A stretch of DNA of 32,420 nt. It comes from Alphaproteobacteria bacterium (lineage in GTDB: Bacteria > Pseudomonadota > Alphaproteobacteria > Rhodospirillales > Rhodospirillaceae). Positions 1 to 7,876 of the stretch are shown here, one piece after another. The translations under genes and the position numbers were made by a program. The stretch is taken from NCBI GenBank assembly GCA_012103295.1, contig WLXB01000027.1:1-32420 (forward strand), given 5' to 3'. Every line of letters starts with the position of its first letter. Within the stretch, counting starts at the first letter, position 1. Under the pieces are notes generated by a model, which was not told the origin of the DNA, searched no databases, and worked only from the letters and a program-made list of their open reading frames with translations.

Positions 1-2398
1 CGGTGCGCTCAATCTCTGCCACTTTCTGAACGGGTTCTCGGCTGACGAAGTTGCTGATCGGAACTAGGCCTTGCTGGGTTTCGATACGTATGTCATCAAG
101 CTGTCTGACTGTCCTATAGTCGGCTGGATAGCGCACGACAATATCAATCTCATCTTCACTGTCGTCGGGGCGATAAGTGCCTAGGCGCAGTCCATTTGTA
201 ATGAGGCGAATGGACTCACCAACAAGAGTTATATCAACACCGTATTTGGCCGCTTCGCTACGATCTACCGACAACTGCCACTCGATTCCCGGTGGAGGTA
301 GGGTGTCGTCAACATTGCGAAGGCCTTGGACGTTGTCGAATATTTGCCGGATTTGCCGCGCGGCGGCGTTCAATGCCGTTGCGTTCTTTGAACTGACAAC
401 CAACTCGATCGCGATGTCAGAGGTCATGTGGAGTTGTTTTTTGGCTTCAATTTTTACACCGGCGATATCATTTGTTCGGCGTGTGACGTCAAAAAGAATG
501 TCATCAGCTGACCTGCGACCACCCCATCGCTTAAAAATCAAACGTATTTCACCGATTAGGTCCGCGTCGCTGGTGCCGCTACCAGGAGGTTTGCCGCTTC
601 TGACGTAGACATGTTCGAAATCATCGATATCTAGAATGCGGCGTTCCACCTCGCCGACAAGTCGGTCCTGCTCTTCAATGGACAAATTACCTAGCGCTTT
701 TACAGCAAGCATCGCGGCGCGTGGTTCTTCCGATGGGTTCAGCGTTAGACCCGGGCCATACATGAAGAATAGGGCGGGAACGATAAACAGCATTGCGAAC
801 GTCGCGGAGATAACCTTTCCAGGATGAGCTAGCGCACCTTTAAGCAAAGTAACATAGGCACCGGAGATACCTGTTTCCTTTTCGGGGTCAACAAGACCGG
901 ATTCATCTGAAATGGTTTCACTGCCCGTGTCACTGCGACGCGTCGCTGACCCTATCGTCGGCACAAAAATTAACGCCATTGTCACGGATGCGGTTAGCAC
1001 CAGGATTATCGTTAAGGGCAACAACCCCATGAACTGGCCGACGAAGCCCGGCCAAAAGAGAAGGGGCACAAACGCGGCCATCGTCGTACCGGTAGAGGTG
1101 ATGATCGGCCAGGCCATACGTTTCGCGGCGGCGGTGTAGGCGATAGATGGCTTCTGACCTGCGGCGATGCGGCGGTCTGCATTCTCGACCACAACAATGG
1201 CGCCATCGACGAGTAGCCCGACGGATAAAATAAGACCAAAAATCGCGACGAAATTGATCGTCATACCGAGCATGTACATAAAGAAAATGCCGGTAAGAAA
1301 TGCGCCAGGAATGGAAACGCCGACAAGTAACCCAGAGCGAATTCCGAGCAAAGCCATGCACAGTGTCATTACGAGGAAGATCGCAAGGACAACTCCGTTC
1401 TGAATGCTGTCCAATTGTGCTCGGACATTGACAGACCGATCCGTGATAAACCGAACTTCAGCGACATCCGGCCAATCCTTGGTCTCATCGTCGACCATGG
1501 CGCGCACTTGCTTAGCCGTGTTGAAAATATTGGTACCACGGCGATTTTTTATGTCGACCGTGATTGCAGGATTGCCGTTGACCCGGACCAGAGTGGTTGG
1601 ATCCTTAAAGGTACGTCTAACCTCGCCGATATCTGAAAAACGCACAGTCCCGTTAGCATCAGCTTTCACCGGCAAGGTGAGTATGTCGTCAATGTCCTCG
1701 AACAGACCCGGCAATGTCACGGCGAAACGACCCTGACCAGTATCGAGACTGCCAGCAGCAACAAGACGGTTAGAACGGTTAAACAATTGGAATAATTCTG
1801 TATTGTTGAGGCCGTAGTGTTCGACCATCAATGGATCGATCACAATCTCAACTTGTTCTTCGCGGACACCGGATACTGTCGCCTCTAGAACGTTGCCGAT
1901 CTGCGCAGCACGGTCGCGCAGGTCGCGAGAGAGTTGCAATAGCGTGCGTTCTGGTAATGGTCCAGATACGGTGACCGAAATGATTGGGAATCCTGAGCTA
2001 TCGAACTCACGGACGGAAGGTTCTTCGGCATCAACTGGTAGTTCAGTTTTCGCTCGGTCGACGGCGGCGCGGGTATCGGCCAAGGCGTCTTGAAGATCAA
2101 TGTCTATTTCGAATTCGAGCGTAATGCTAGCGCCGCCCTGGAACCCAGTAGCTCGAACTTCTTTGATTCCGGCAAGCGCCTGTACTTCTTCTTCAACGGG
2201 GCGAATGAGGAGACGCTCAGCGTCGCCTGGCGATACACCGTCCAACATCAATGAGATGAAAATGAGCGGAAAGGTTATTTCCGGTTCGGCTTCTTTTGGG
2301 ATTTCCACGTAAGAAACAGTGCCGACCAAAAACAACACAATGAACCCGGATATAACCATGCGGGAGCGACTAAGGGCGGCATCAATAATGGCGTTCAT
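1..2398 (-). CDS. RND efflux permease (AcrB/HAE1-like), C-terminus outside window
   Basis: Inner-membrane proton-driven pump of the resistance-nodulation-division superfamily. It reads open from ATG at 2398 to the left edge, giving the first 799 residues of a protein usually about 1,020-1,050 long. Visible features are TM1 (MVISGFIVLFLVGTVSY), the porter domain with PLMVEHYGLNNTELF, the TM2-TM6 block, and the TM4 motif GLILSVGLLVDGAIVVVEN. The first proton-relay Asp is present, but Gly follows where AcrB has a second Asp; this occurs in other RND branches. The second porter half begins near residue 600. The adaptor gene lies upstream on the same strand, so the two form a tripartite-pump operon; no outer-membrane factor is seen. 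The spacer between adaptor stop and this ATG is long (186 bases) and the ribosome binding site is weak. Substrate is unknown. Confidence 0.93.
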   Translation of the reverse strand, partial: MNAIIDAALSRSRMVISGFIVLFLVGTVSYVEIPKEAEPEITFPLIFISLMLDGVSPGDAERLLIRPVEEEVQALAGIKEVRATGFQGGASITLEFEIDIDLQDALADTRAAVDRAKTELPVDAEEPSVREFDSSGFPIISVTVSGPLPERTLLQLSRDLRDRAAQIGNVLEATVSGVREEQVEIVIDPLMVEHYGLNNTELFQLFNRSNRLVAAGSLDTGQGRFAVTLPGLFEDIDDILTLPVKADANGTVRFSDIGEVRRTFKDPTTLVRVNGNPAITVDIKNRRGTNIFNTAKQVRAMVDDETKDWPDVAEVRFITDRSVNVRAQLDSIQNGVVLAIFLVMTLCMALLGIRSGLLVGVSIPGAFLTGIFFMYMLGMTINFVAIFGLILSVGLLVDGAIVVVENADRRIAAGQKPSIAYTAAAKRMAWPIITSTGTTMAAFVPLLFWPGFVGQFMGLLPLTIILVLTASVTMALIFVPTIGSATRRSDTGSETISDESGLVDPEKETGISGAYVTLLKGALAHPGKVISATFAMLFIVPALFFMYGPGLTLNPSEEPRAAMLAVKALGNLSIEEQDRLVGEVERRILDIDDFEHVYVRSGKPPGSGTSDADLIGEIRLIFKRWGGRRSADDILFDVTRRTNDIAGVKIEAKKQLHMTSDIAIELVVSSKNATALNAAARQIRQIFDNVQGLRNVDDTLPPPGIEWQLSVDRSEAAKYGVDITLVGESIRLITNGLRLGTYRPDDSEDEIDIVVRYPADYRTVRQLDDIRIETQQGLVPISNFVSREPVQKVAEIERT

Positions 2399-2584
2399 GG
2401 GCTTAGAACCAAACTCTTCTTTGAAGTAACAGTGCTATCGGCCACCCCAACGTAATATCGCCGGGTCACCTCTAACGTGCTGCGCAATATAGGGAAAGTC
2501 TGGCCGTCCGCAAAACACAGATGAGTAACCGACGGTAACAAGACCGTTTAATGGCCGGTCGAGTACGGGCGTGTTGATCAGGCG

Positions 2585-3676
2585 CTAGGACTGATCGGAC
2601 GTGATGGAAACGACAACGGGAGCGACTTTCTGTCCAACGGCTACATAGTCCTGGCCCACGATGACGATGGTTGCGTTTTGGGGCAATCCGGAAACCCAAG
2701 TTCCTTGGGGACCGTCGTCAAGAATCTGGACGGGCCAGAACCGGATCGTTTTGTTGGCATCGACGGTCTTGATCCCTATTTGGCCGCTGTCTGATAGTGT
2801 CAACACCGACGGAGATATGCTGTGGGCCATCACTTCGCCGGCCGGTAATCTGAGCTGTGCCGCGAGACCAGCCAATATATCGGACTCGGGATTTGGGACG
2901 AGCAGCTCAATCTTAAATGTTCGAGTGCTTGGATCGGATACGGATGCAACGTAACTGATTTCACCATCGACTTCAGTGCCATCGGATAGAACCATGCTGC
3001 CACGCATGCCGATTTTGACGTCTCGGACATTGCGCTCAGAAATCTGTCCAGTAACCTTCAGCGGATCAAGATCGACCACCGTTCCGATTTTATCACTGAC
3101 ATTAAGAACCGCACCGACATCTGTGTCGCGCGTATCAAAAATGCCATCGAAAGGTGCGCGGACTGTGGTGTTGGCGAGATCTAACTCAAACCGGACGGCG
3201 TCCGCTTTGGCTTGCTGGTACTGTGCTTCCGCCTCTGCCAGACGAACTTGAGTGCCAAAGTTTTGCTTGGCGAGTTGCCGGGCCGCTTCGACCTGGATAC
3301 GGCGTTGTTCAATAGCTGCCCGAGCTTGATTCAAACGGGCGGCGCGATCATTGACGGCAATCTTGAGGATGGCGTCGTCTTTGGTGACGGGCTGACCTTC
3401 TCTGACAAGAATCTCTTCTGCTCGACCTGAGACTTCGGCCCGGAGATCAACCATTTGGGAAGCAGCGGTGCGGCCCTGAAGCACGATATCGCTTTCGAAG
3501 GGCTGGGCATTGGACTCGATGACACGCACTGACGGTGGGGCTGCATCAACTTGGTTTACAGCTGAATCCGCATTGGCATCGATCGGATTGGTCCCGTTTC
3601 CGGTCAGTACACCTGAACCGATCCAGGCAACGCCGGTTAGGAGAATCGCGATTGCTGTCAGTTGCGCCTTGTTCAT
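2585..3676 (-). CDS. RND efflux periplasmic adaptor subunit (MFP/HlyD family)
   Basis: 363-residue periplasmic adaptor linking the RND permease to an outer-membrane channel. An N-terminal hydrophobic anchor (about residues 7-27) is followed by a Pro/Asn-rich linker. Next comes the first lipoyl half (LRAEVSGRAEEILVREGQPV, about 78-98), a coiled-coil hairpin rich in Ala/Gln/Arg (about 110-165), and the second lipoyl half (TTVRAPFDGIFDTRDTDVG). A beta-barrel and membrane-proximal domain finish the protein. Length and order match AcrA/MexA-type adaptors. The permease gene follows on the same strand after 186 bases. No lipobox Cys is seen at the N-terminus, so it is probably held by an uncleaved anchor or signal peptide rather than lipidated. 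Family is secure; substrate is not. Confidence 0.92.
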   Translation of the reverse strand: MNKAQLTAIAILLTGVAWIGSGVLTGNGTNPIDANADSAVNQVDAAPPSVRVIESNAQPFESDIVLQGRTAASQMVDLRAEVSGRAEEILVREGQPVTKDDAILKIAVNDRAARLNQARAAIEQRRIQVEAARQLAKQNFGTQVRLAEAEAQYQQAKADAVRFELDLANTTVRAPFDGIFDTRDTDVGAVLNVSDKIGTVVDLDPLKVTGQISERNVRDVKIGMRGSMVLSDGTEVDGEISYVASVSDPSTRTFKIELLVPNPESDILAGLAAQLRLPAGEVMAHSISPSVLTLSDSGQIGIKTVDANKTIRFWPVQILDDGPQGTWVSGLPQNATIVIVGQDYVAVGQKVAPVVVSITSDQS

Positions 3677-3969
3677 GAACCGTAACCTAAACGTTTATGT
3701 CGAATGTCGGGTTTTGAAGTTGATACGGTGATCAAACTGATATGGATCAGTTCATCGCCCCTAAAATCAATCTCTAAACCCTGACAAATAGGTCGATGCC
3801 ATAATCGAAGCTCCGGTTCTATCGTTGTTTGGTAACGGTTTGTGACCGAGCAAAGCGAGGCCCAGCATAGTTCTGCCACAAAATGCCCCGCGTCTGACAT
3901 ATTCCCACTTTACAACTGGGTGAAATTCACTAGGTTTCTCAACGAATTTTGCTCATGTGAGGGTCGACT

Positions 3970-4377
3970 ATGACGCGTTTCTTTGCCTTAGCTTTTGCCG
4001 TTTTCGCCATGTCTGCAGCGGGTGCGATGCCTACCGCAGCCCAGGAAAGGACGCATGAAGAGCTGATGAAGCGCGGTAAGCGCGTCTTCGTCCTATGCCG
4101 TTCCTGCCACACTCTGGAAGAGGAGGGCCGCAACAAAGTTGGCCCGAACCTGCACGGTATGTTTGGCAACACCGCTGGATCTAAAGACGGCTTCCGCTAT
4201 TCGGATGTGGTGAAAGAGTCCGGCATCGTTTGGTCGGCAGAAACCCTGGAAGAATGGCTGGTAAAGCCGAAGGACTTCCTACCCGGAAACAAGATGGCCT
4301 TTGCAGGAGTACGCAAAGAAAGCGACCGTGAAGCGCTGATTACCTACCTTATGACAGAGACGTCGGCGACTGAATAA
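3970..4377 (+). CDS. class I c-type cytochrome, periplasmic
   Basis: 135-residue secreted electron carrier. Residues 1-25 form a Sec signal peptide ending in an Ala-rich site (MPTAAQ). The haem-binding motif CRSCH lies at 43-47, KVGPNLHGMFG (57-66) is the conserved loop of class I cytochromes, and Met109 in GNKMAF is the likely sixth haem ligand. The mature size of about 110 residues fits the cytochrome c2/c550 type. ATG at 3970 is preceded by GAGGG seven bases upstream. The gene is monocistronic: the pump operon upstream points away and a strong terminator follows. It could serve respiration or accept electrons from a periplasmic dehydrogenase, such as the Tat-exported flavoenzymes at 19161-22044; that link is only conjecture. 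Confidence 0.93.
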   Translation: MTRFFALAFAVFAMSAAGAMPTAAQERTHEELMKRGKRVFVLCRSCHTLEEEGRNKVGPNLHGMFGNTAGSKDGFRYSDVVKESGIVWSAETLEEWLVKPKDFLPGNKMAFAGVRKESDREALITYLMTETSATE

Positions 4378-4404
4378 ACCAGTTAGACATCGACGGAATT
4401 ATGG

Positions 4405-4432
4405 AAACGGGGCCTGATGGCCCCGTTTTTTT
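4405..4432 (+). terminator. Rho-independent terminator after cytochrome c gene
   Basis: A 10-base perfect stem (AAACGGGGCC / GGCCCCGTTT) with the four-base loop TGAT runs straight into a T tract (seven T, 4426-4432). It sits 28 bases after the cytochrome stop codon and is the clearest intrinsic terminator in the window. Confidence 0.93.
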
Positions 4433-4467
4433 GACCAAATTTTGAACATTTCGCCTAATTGACAAGG

Positions 4468-4551
4468 AACGAGCCCATGCACCCCGCCTTTTTTAGGAGA
4501 AAAGCTTTTTAAATCAATGACTTAAGGGTAGATTCAAACGAGCCCATGCAC
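4468..4551. repeat. pair of 15-bp direct repeats in the intergenic region
   Basis: The 15-mer AACGAGCCCATGCAC occurs at 4468-4482 and again at 4537-4551, 69 bases apart, both between the cytochrome terminator and the convergent hydrolase gene. Nothing coding is visible in 4433-4623. Function unknown. Confidence 0.7.
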
Positions 4552-4623
4552 TCATTATAGTGTTTGATATCAATGAGTTACAGGCTTGGCCCGTTGAAGC
4601 CTGCAAACCTACTCAAGACAGGA

Positions 4624-5529
4624 CTACTGCACTCGTTTAACAAATGCGGACAGCTCACGGTTAAAACGGTCTGGGTCTTCCATGAAAGGCGCGTGTCCGA
4701 TGTTTTCGTATGTCGAGACGCTGACATCAGACAGAACAGCCGTAATGGCAGTCGCGCCCTCATAGTTGACGATGAGATCTTCCGTGCCATGGCTGATGAG
4801 CACAGGCACGGTGGTCTTATCCGCGAGGTCACTGTTGTCAGAGGGGTAGCCCATCATCGCGCTCCGCACATAGTACGGCGTCATCATGTTGAACATGATG
4901 TTGGTCTCGCGGACATCTGGCGCCAACGGTTCTACCGTCACTAGGTCAATAAACGCAGTCACACCCTTCAGATTCACGGCGATGTCTGGCGACATCATTT
5001 GGCCAAACCATTCCAGGTTTTGCCCAGGTTTGGGCGGCGGGGGCGGCACGGCGCCTTGTAGGGATGTATTGGCCCCAACCAGATTGATTCCGGAAATATC
5101 TTTAACGCCATGGTGGCGGATATAATTCATGATCACGAATCCCGCCCATGACCAACCAACCAAAACCGGCTTATCCAGATTCTGTTGCTCGATGATCGCG
5201 GCGATATCGTCGCCCCAAAGCTGTGTCGATCTATAACTTTCAGGGTCAGAGGGCTTGCCAGACGCACCGTGGCCGCGGAGGTCAAAAACCGTGATCGAAA
5301 AATCATCACCCAGGTCAGAGTCAATTTGCTCGGCCCAACTGAGATAGCTTTGGGAGAAGCCGTGGATGAACAAAATATCAGGGCCGTCCGGGTTGCCACC
5401 CTGTCCGACAGACAGGGGCACACCGCCACCACCCGTGACGGTCGTAAACGTCAGGTCCATGCTCAACGATGCTCCGTTATTGATCAACCCAGCGAGAAAA
5501 ACGCAGAAAACGAATTTGAGATGTTTCAT
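4624..5529 (-). CDS. alpha/beta-hydrolase fold protein, probably exported
   Basis: 301-residue serine hydrolase of the AB hydrolase-1 type. Residues 1-20 form a hydrophobic signal-like segment. The oxyanion-hole motif is HGFSQ (56-60), the nucleophile elbow GWSWAG places Ser127, and the likely acid and base are Asp251 (GTEDLIV) and His279 (IGHAPF). VFDLRGHGASGKP (81-93) is the standard strand-loop of esterases, haloperoxidases and C-C hydrolases. A cap region with a proline run lies at about 160-220. It is the last gene of a four-gene minus-strand operon, 36 bases after the flavin-reductase fusion gene. It would cleave an ester, lactone or C-C bond of the pathway substrate. The nucleophile is Ser, not Asp, so it is not a dehalogenase. 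Confidence 0.88.
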   Translation of the reverse strand: MKHLKFVFCVFLAGLINNGASLSMDLTFTTVTGGGGVPLSVGQGGNPDGPDILFIHGFSQSYLSWAEQIDSDLGDDFSITVFDLRGHGASGKPSDPESYRSTQLWGDDIAAIIEQQNLDKPVLVGWSWAGFVIMNYIRHHGVKDISGINLVGANTSLQGAVPPPPPKPGQNLEWFGQMMSPDIAVNLKGVTAFIDLVTVEPLAPDVRETNIMFNMMTPYYVRSAMMGYPSDNSDLADKTTVPVLISHGTEDLIVNYEGATAITAVLSDVSVSTYENIGHAPFMEDPDRFNRELSAFVKRVQ

Positions 5530-5565
5530 CGGTTGACCTCTTTAGAGTACGTGAATGAATAAGGA

Positions 5566-6393
5566 TTAACCGCCGCTTTGGAAGCGGTCGAGGACCGCGT
5601 CATCCATTCCGGCTTCCTTAGAGATTTGGCCATACAACTCGGCGGTTATTTCGGTCGCACCCTTTTCCTTCGCTGCTGCCTCGGTATGGCGAATGACAGT
5701 GCGGCGAACACCAGCAGGGACCCGGCGCAGCGCCTTCATAGACCCTTCGTCCCAATCCATTCCGGTGACCAGGGCCACCACTTCGTCTGCAGATTCCTCA
5801 ATGTCTTCCAGCGTGTACATCTCGATGTTGTCGCTGTGGCAGTAGAAGTAATCGGCGCGGCGCTCATCACCTAAACCGATGGGAAGATCCAAAGCGCGCA
5901 AGCGGTCTTCGCGGCCCATGTCGACAAGTTCTTCCTCGACCATGAGGGAGACGATGTTAGCGATGACGTGTCCTTGTGTGGCATCGAGGTCGACCACCTT
6001 ATCCACTGTGCATTCCAGAATCTGTTTGCACTCGGCGATGCTCGGCGGCTTTACGCGTTTCGACGGAATTTGCGTAAACGACGTGTGCTCGAGCTCGTTG
6101 ACCCCTTCCGGATGGAAGCGGGCGGTTTCCATCATGTCCTTGAGGTGGCTCGCAGACGGACAGTTGATGACGAATTCACCGGTGTCGCGAATATTCTGAA
6201 AGGTGTGTGAGGTGTTGCGAAAGCCGAGGTAGATGCGCGGCGTCTTGTGCATCACATCATATTGCATGATGTGGGAATAGGGAGCGGCGTTGACCTTGCC
6301 CTCTGAATTCAGCGTTGTGACGATGGTAATCAGTTTCGGAAACACGAATGTATCTGAGTACCAAAACGGTTTGATTTTGACGTCGGTGTGCAT
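5566..6393 (-). CDS. flavin reductase-like (FMN-binding split barrel) protein fused to a C-terminal PCP_red-like domain
   Basis: 275 residues. The start is placed at ATG 6393, behind GGGGAT, rather than at an upstream codon inside the previous gene. The N-terminal about 200 residues look like the flavin reductase / FMN-binding split barrel family: PKLITIVTTLNSEGKVNAAP (19-38), then NTSHTFQNIRDTGEFVIN (60-77). This family binds FMN and reduces it with NAD(P)H or acts as a redox enzyme. The C-terminal segment (about 214-261: WDEGSMKALRRVPAGVRR, IRHTEAAAKEKG, ATEIT) matches my memory of the PCP_red domain of protochlorophyllide-reductase-type proteins. That pattern is a Trp, an 'rrvP..vR' helix and an 'a.e.G...IT' end. 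The fusion is unusual. It lies 22 bases after the NTF2-like gene in the same operon and may supply reduced flavin or act directly on the substrate. Confidence 0.82.
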   Translation of the reverse strand: MHTDVKIKPFWYSDTFVFPKLITIVTTLNSEGKVNAAPYSHIMQYDVMHKTPRIYLGFRNTSHTFQNIRDTGEFVINCPSASHLKDMMETARFHPEGVNELEHTSFTQIPSKRVKPPSIAECKQILECTVDKVVDLDATQGHVIANIVSLMVEEELVDMGREDRLRALDLPIGLGDERRADYFYCHSDNIEMYTLEDIEESADEVVALVTGMDWDEGSMKALRRVPAGVRRTVIRHTEAAAKEKGATEITAELYGQISKEAGMDDAVLDRFQSGG

Positions 6394-6415
6394 AACTCTA
6401 TCCCCGATCTTTAAT

Positions 6416-6856
6416 CTAGATGTGTGAGTAGCCGTCCGGCTCGAAACTCTCATGATGATGTAACATCATCCAGCGGCCATCCACCTTACGCATTACGTCG
6501 GTTAACCGCATGTCGGCGGAAAGGGCATTGGGTGGCGCCCAGGCTGCGGCCATATGGCAAAGAACAATCGCGAAATCGCCGTGAATATCGATCTTGAGTG
6601 GGTTGAGGGTGAACGAGAACGGACCGCGGGCTTTTGTGTTTTCCTGATCTTTCTTGTGGAAGTCTTTGACCTCTGCCAGGGATTTGAACAACTTCGGTAG
6701 CGTGCCGTCCCACACGGAATATTCAGGCAGTTGCACAGCCTCGATCTTTTCCGGTTGAAAAGTACGATAGGCTTCGTAGACGCTCTCAATGACTTTGAAC
6801 GCCGCTTCTTCGTCTGAGTCGGGAGCCAGCTCGATAAATTCTCTTACGACGTCCAC
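6416..6856 (-). CDS. NTF2-like / SnoaL-type protein
   Basis: 146 residues with the helix-then-curved-sheet pattern of the NTF2 superfamily (SnoaL, ketosteroid isomerase, DUF4440). It has an N-terminal helix (SDEEAAFKVIESVYEAYRTF), a middle 'LAEVKDFHKKDQE', and C-terminal strands RLTDVMRKVDGRWMMLHHHESF. The start is a GTG at 6856; no in-frame ATG lies near it. Members are isomerases, cyclases, hydrolases or non-enzymatic pocket proteins. It starts 13 bases after the bicupin stop and ends 22 bases before the flavin-reductase fusion. It is only distantly like the NTF2-like proteins at 8762 and 25618. Confidence 0.83.
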   Translation of the reverse strand: MDVVREFIELAPDSDEEAAFKVIESVYEAYRTFQPEKIEAVQLPEYSVWDGTLPKLFKSLAEVKDFHKKDQENTKARGPFSFTLNPLKIDIHGDFAIVLCHMAAAWAPPNALSADMRLTDVMRKVDGRWMMLHHHESFEPDGYSHI

Positions 6857-6869
6857 GGGTCAATCAGGT

Positions 6870-7715
6870 CTAATAATTGGGCGGCCGGACATACGGCTTG
6901 GCAATCTTTTTAAGATCATCGGGCAGGGACGGGTTGAACTCAGGGTCCCAAAAGAACGGCGACTTCTCTTCGGCGATGGTGTTGGCCAAGGGGCCATTCA
7001 CGGTGCGCACCCACAGGTGATAACCGGCATCCGTTCCGGCCGGTCCATGGTATTCGCCTTCAAGCCACCAGACGTATCCACCCGGGCCCATGCGGCCACA
7101 GTCGCCCCAGACATATTCCCCGTCGATACAAAAGACTTCCTCGATCATCGGGTGAGTCCATTTCGGTTTCATCATGCCCGCAGGCACCCGATGCGGGCGG
7201 GTGCAATACAGGAAGGATTGCTCGCCGGTGTAAGGGTCATCGCGCAGTGGTTTGATGGCGGTACCGCCCGCGAACTTGGGGTCGGTCAGGCCTTCGTCCC
7301 ATTCCATAGTCATCGGGTCGACGAAGGGGATCAGCAGCTTCTCATCGTAATCGGGGCCGGCACCGGATTTTACTTCCGGTTTGTCGGCAAAGGTGGTGAG
7401 CAAGACACAGCCTTGCTCGGATGATGCGCTTTGTCTGGTGTAGCCCGCGGGCAGGAAGCCATATTGATGGGTGCGGTAATTCTGGCCATTGATGGTGATC
7501 GATCCGTCGAGGACCAGGAACTCTTCATGGGCGGTGACAAATTCCGGCTCGGTTCGGCTCCAGCCCTTGGGATAGCGAATGATGGTGGTGGAGTCTGTGC
7601 CCGCTTCATCAATCGACAGGATTTTCATCTCTATGTCATCGCGACCGGGCCCGTAGAGGCCTTTTTGCCATGAAATATCTTGTGCCTGAATGAAGAGTAT
7701 ATGTGGCCGAGCCAT
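6870..7715 (-). CDS. bicupin protein A (ChrR/DUF4437-like cupin), first gene of the minus operon
   Basis: 281 residues with two cupin barrels. It opens with the signature MARPHILFIQAQDISW shared with the two other bicupins in this window. Barrel 1 (about 30-115) has AHEEFLVLDG (62-71) and LPAGYTRQ (88-95): one His (63) and Glu pair, with no His in motif 2, so metal binding looks weak. Barrel 2 (about 160-245) has THPMIEEVF (187-195) and the conserved GGYVWW...HGPAG, giving His188, Glu193 and His223 as likely metal ligands. ATG 7715 follows GGGA. The gene leads the operon bicupin, NTF2-like, flavin-reductase fusion, hydrolase, and diverges from bicupin B across 161 bases. Cupins of this shape include dioxygenases, isomerases and decarboxylases; I cannot say which. 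The DUF4437 assignment is from memory. Confidence 0.85.
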   Translation of the reverse strand: MARPHILFIQAQDISWQKGLYGPGRDDIEMKILSIDEAGTDSTTIIRYPKGWSRTEPEFVTAHEEFLVLDGSITINGQNYRTHQYGFLPAGYTRQSASSEQGCVLLTTFADKPEVKSGAGPDYDEKLLIPFVDPMTMEWDEGLTDPKFAGGTAIKPLRDDPYTGEQSFLYCTRPHRVPAGMMKPKWTHPMIEEVFCIDGEYVWGDCGRMGPGGYVWWLEGEYHGPAGTDAGYHLWVRTVNGPLANTIAEEKSPFFWDPEFNPSLPDDLKKIAKPYVRPPNY

Positions 7716-7876
7716 AGCTGATGTCCCTTGAAAGCTTTGAGTTTATGGCAGGGATCATGGCGGACGTGGCGGTGTCACGCAACGCTTCAGAACTGGCCAG
7801 AGGCTGCAAGATAGAATGGTATTTTTTGGTCATGAGCTTGAGTAGACTGAAATCCTCATAATGAGGGGAAACCGCC
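7716..7876. promoter_or_regulatory. divergent promoter region between two bicupin operons
   Basis: 161 bases separate the start codons of bicupins A (minus) and B (plus), so promoters for both operons should lie here. A perfect 13-base palindrome CCTCATAATGAGG (7854-7866) overlaps the ribosome binding site GAGGGG of bicupin B. Another 8-base palindrome AAAGCTTT is at 7731-7738. I see no convincing -35/-10 pair at a sensible distance. Confidence 0.55.

Noticed and set aside
1-2398. frameshifted RND permease
   Set aside because: The minus-strand frame reads cleanly from 2398 to the edge with continuous family motifs; it is simply truncated by the window.
3673-3900. 75-codon minus-strand frame upstream of the RND adaptor
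   Set aside because: No domain, no good binding site; the region 3677-3969 is better read as a divergent promoter region.
4433-4623. insertion-sequence end or attachment site
   Set aside because: Only a 15-bp direct repeat pair is present; there are no terminal inverted repeats, transposase or integrase fragments.
6789-7424. 211-codon open frame on the plus strand
   Set aside because: It lies antisense to the NTF2-like gene and bicupin A, has no recognisable domain, and the opposite frame has clear family motifs.
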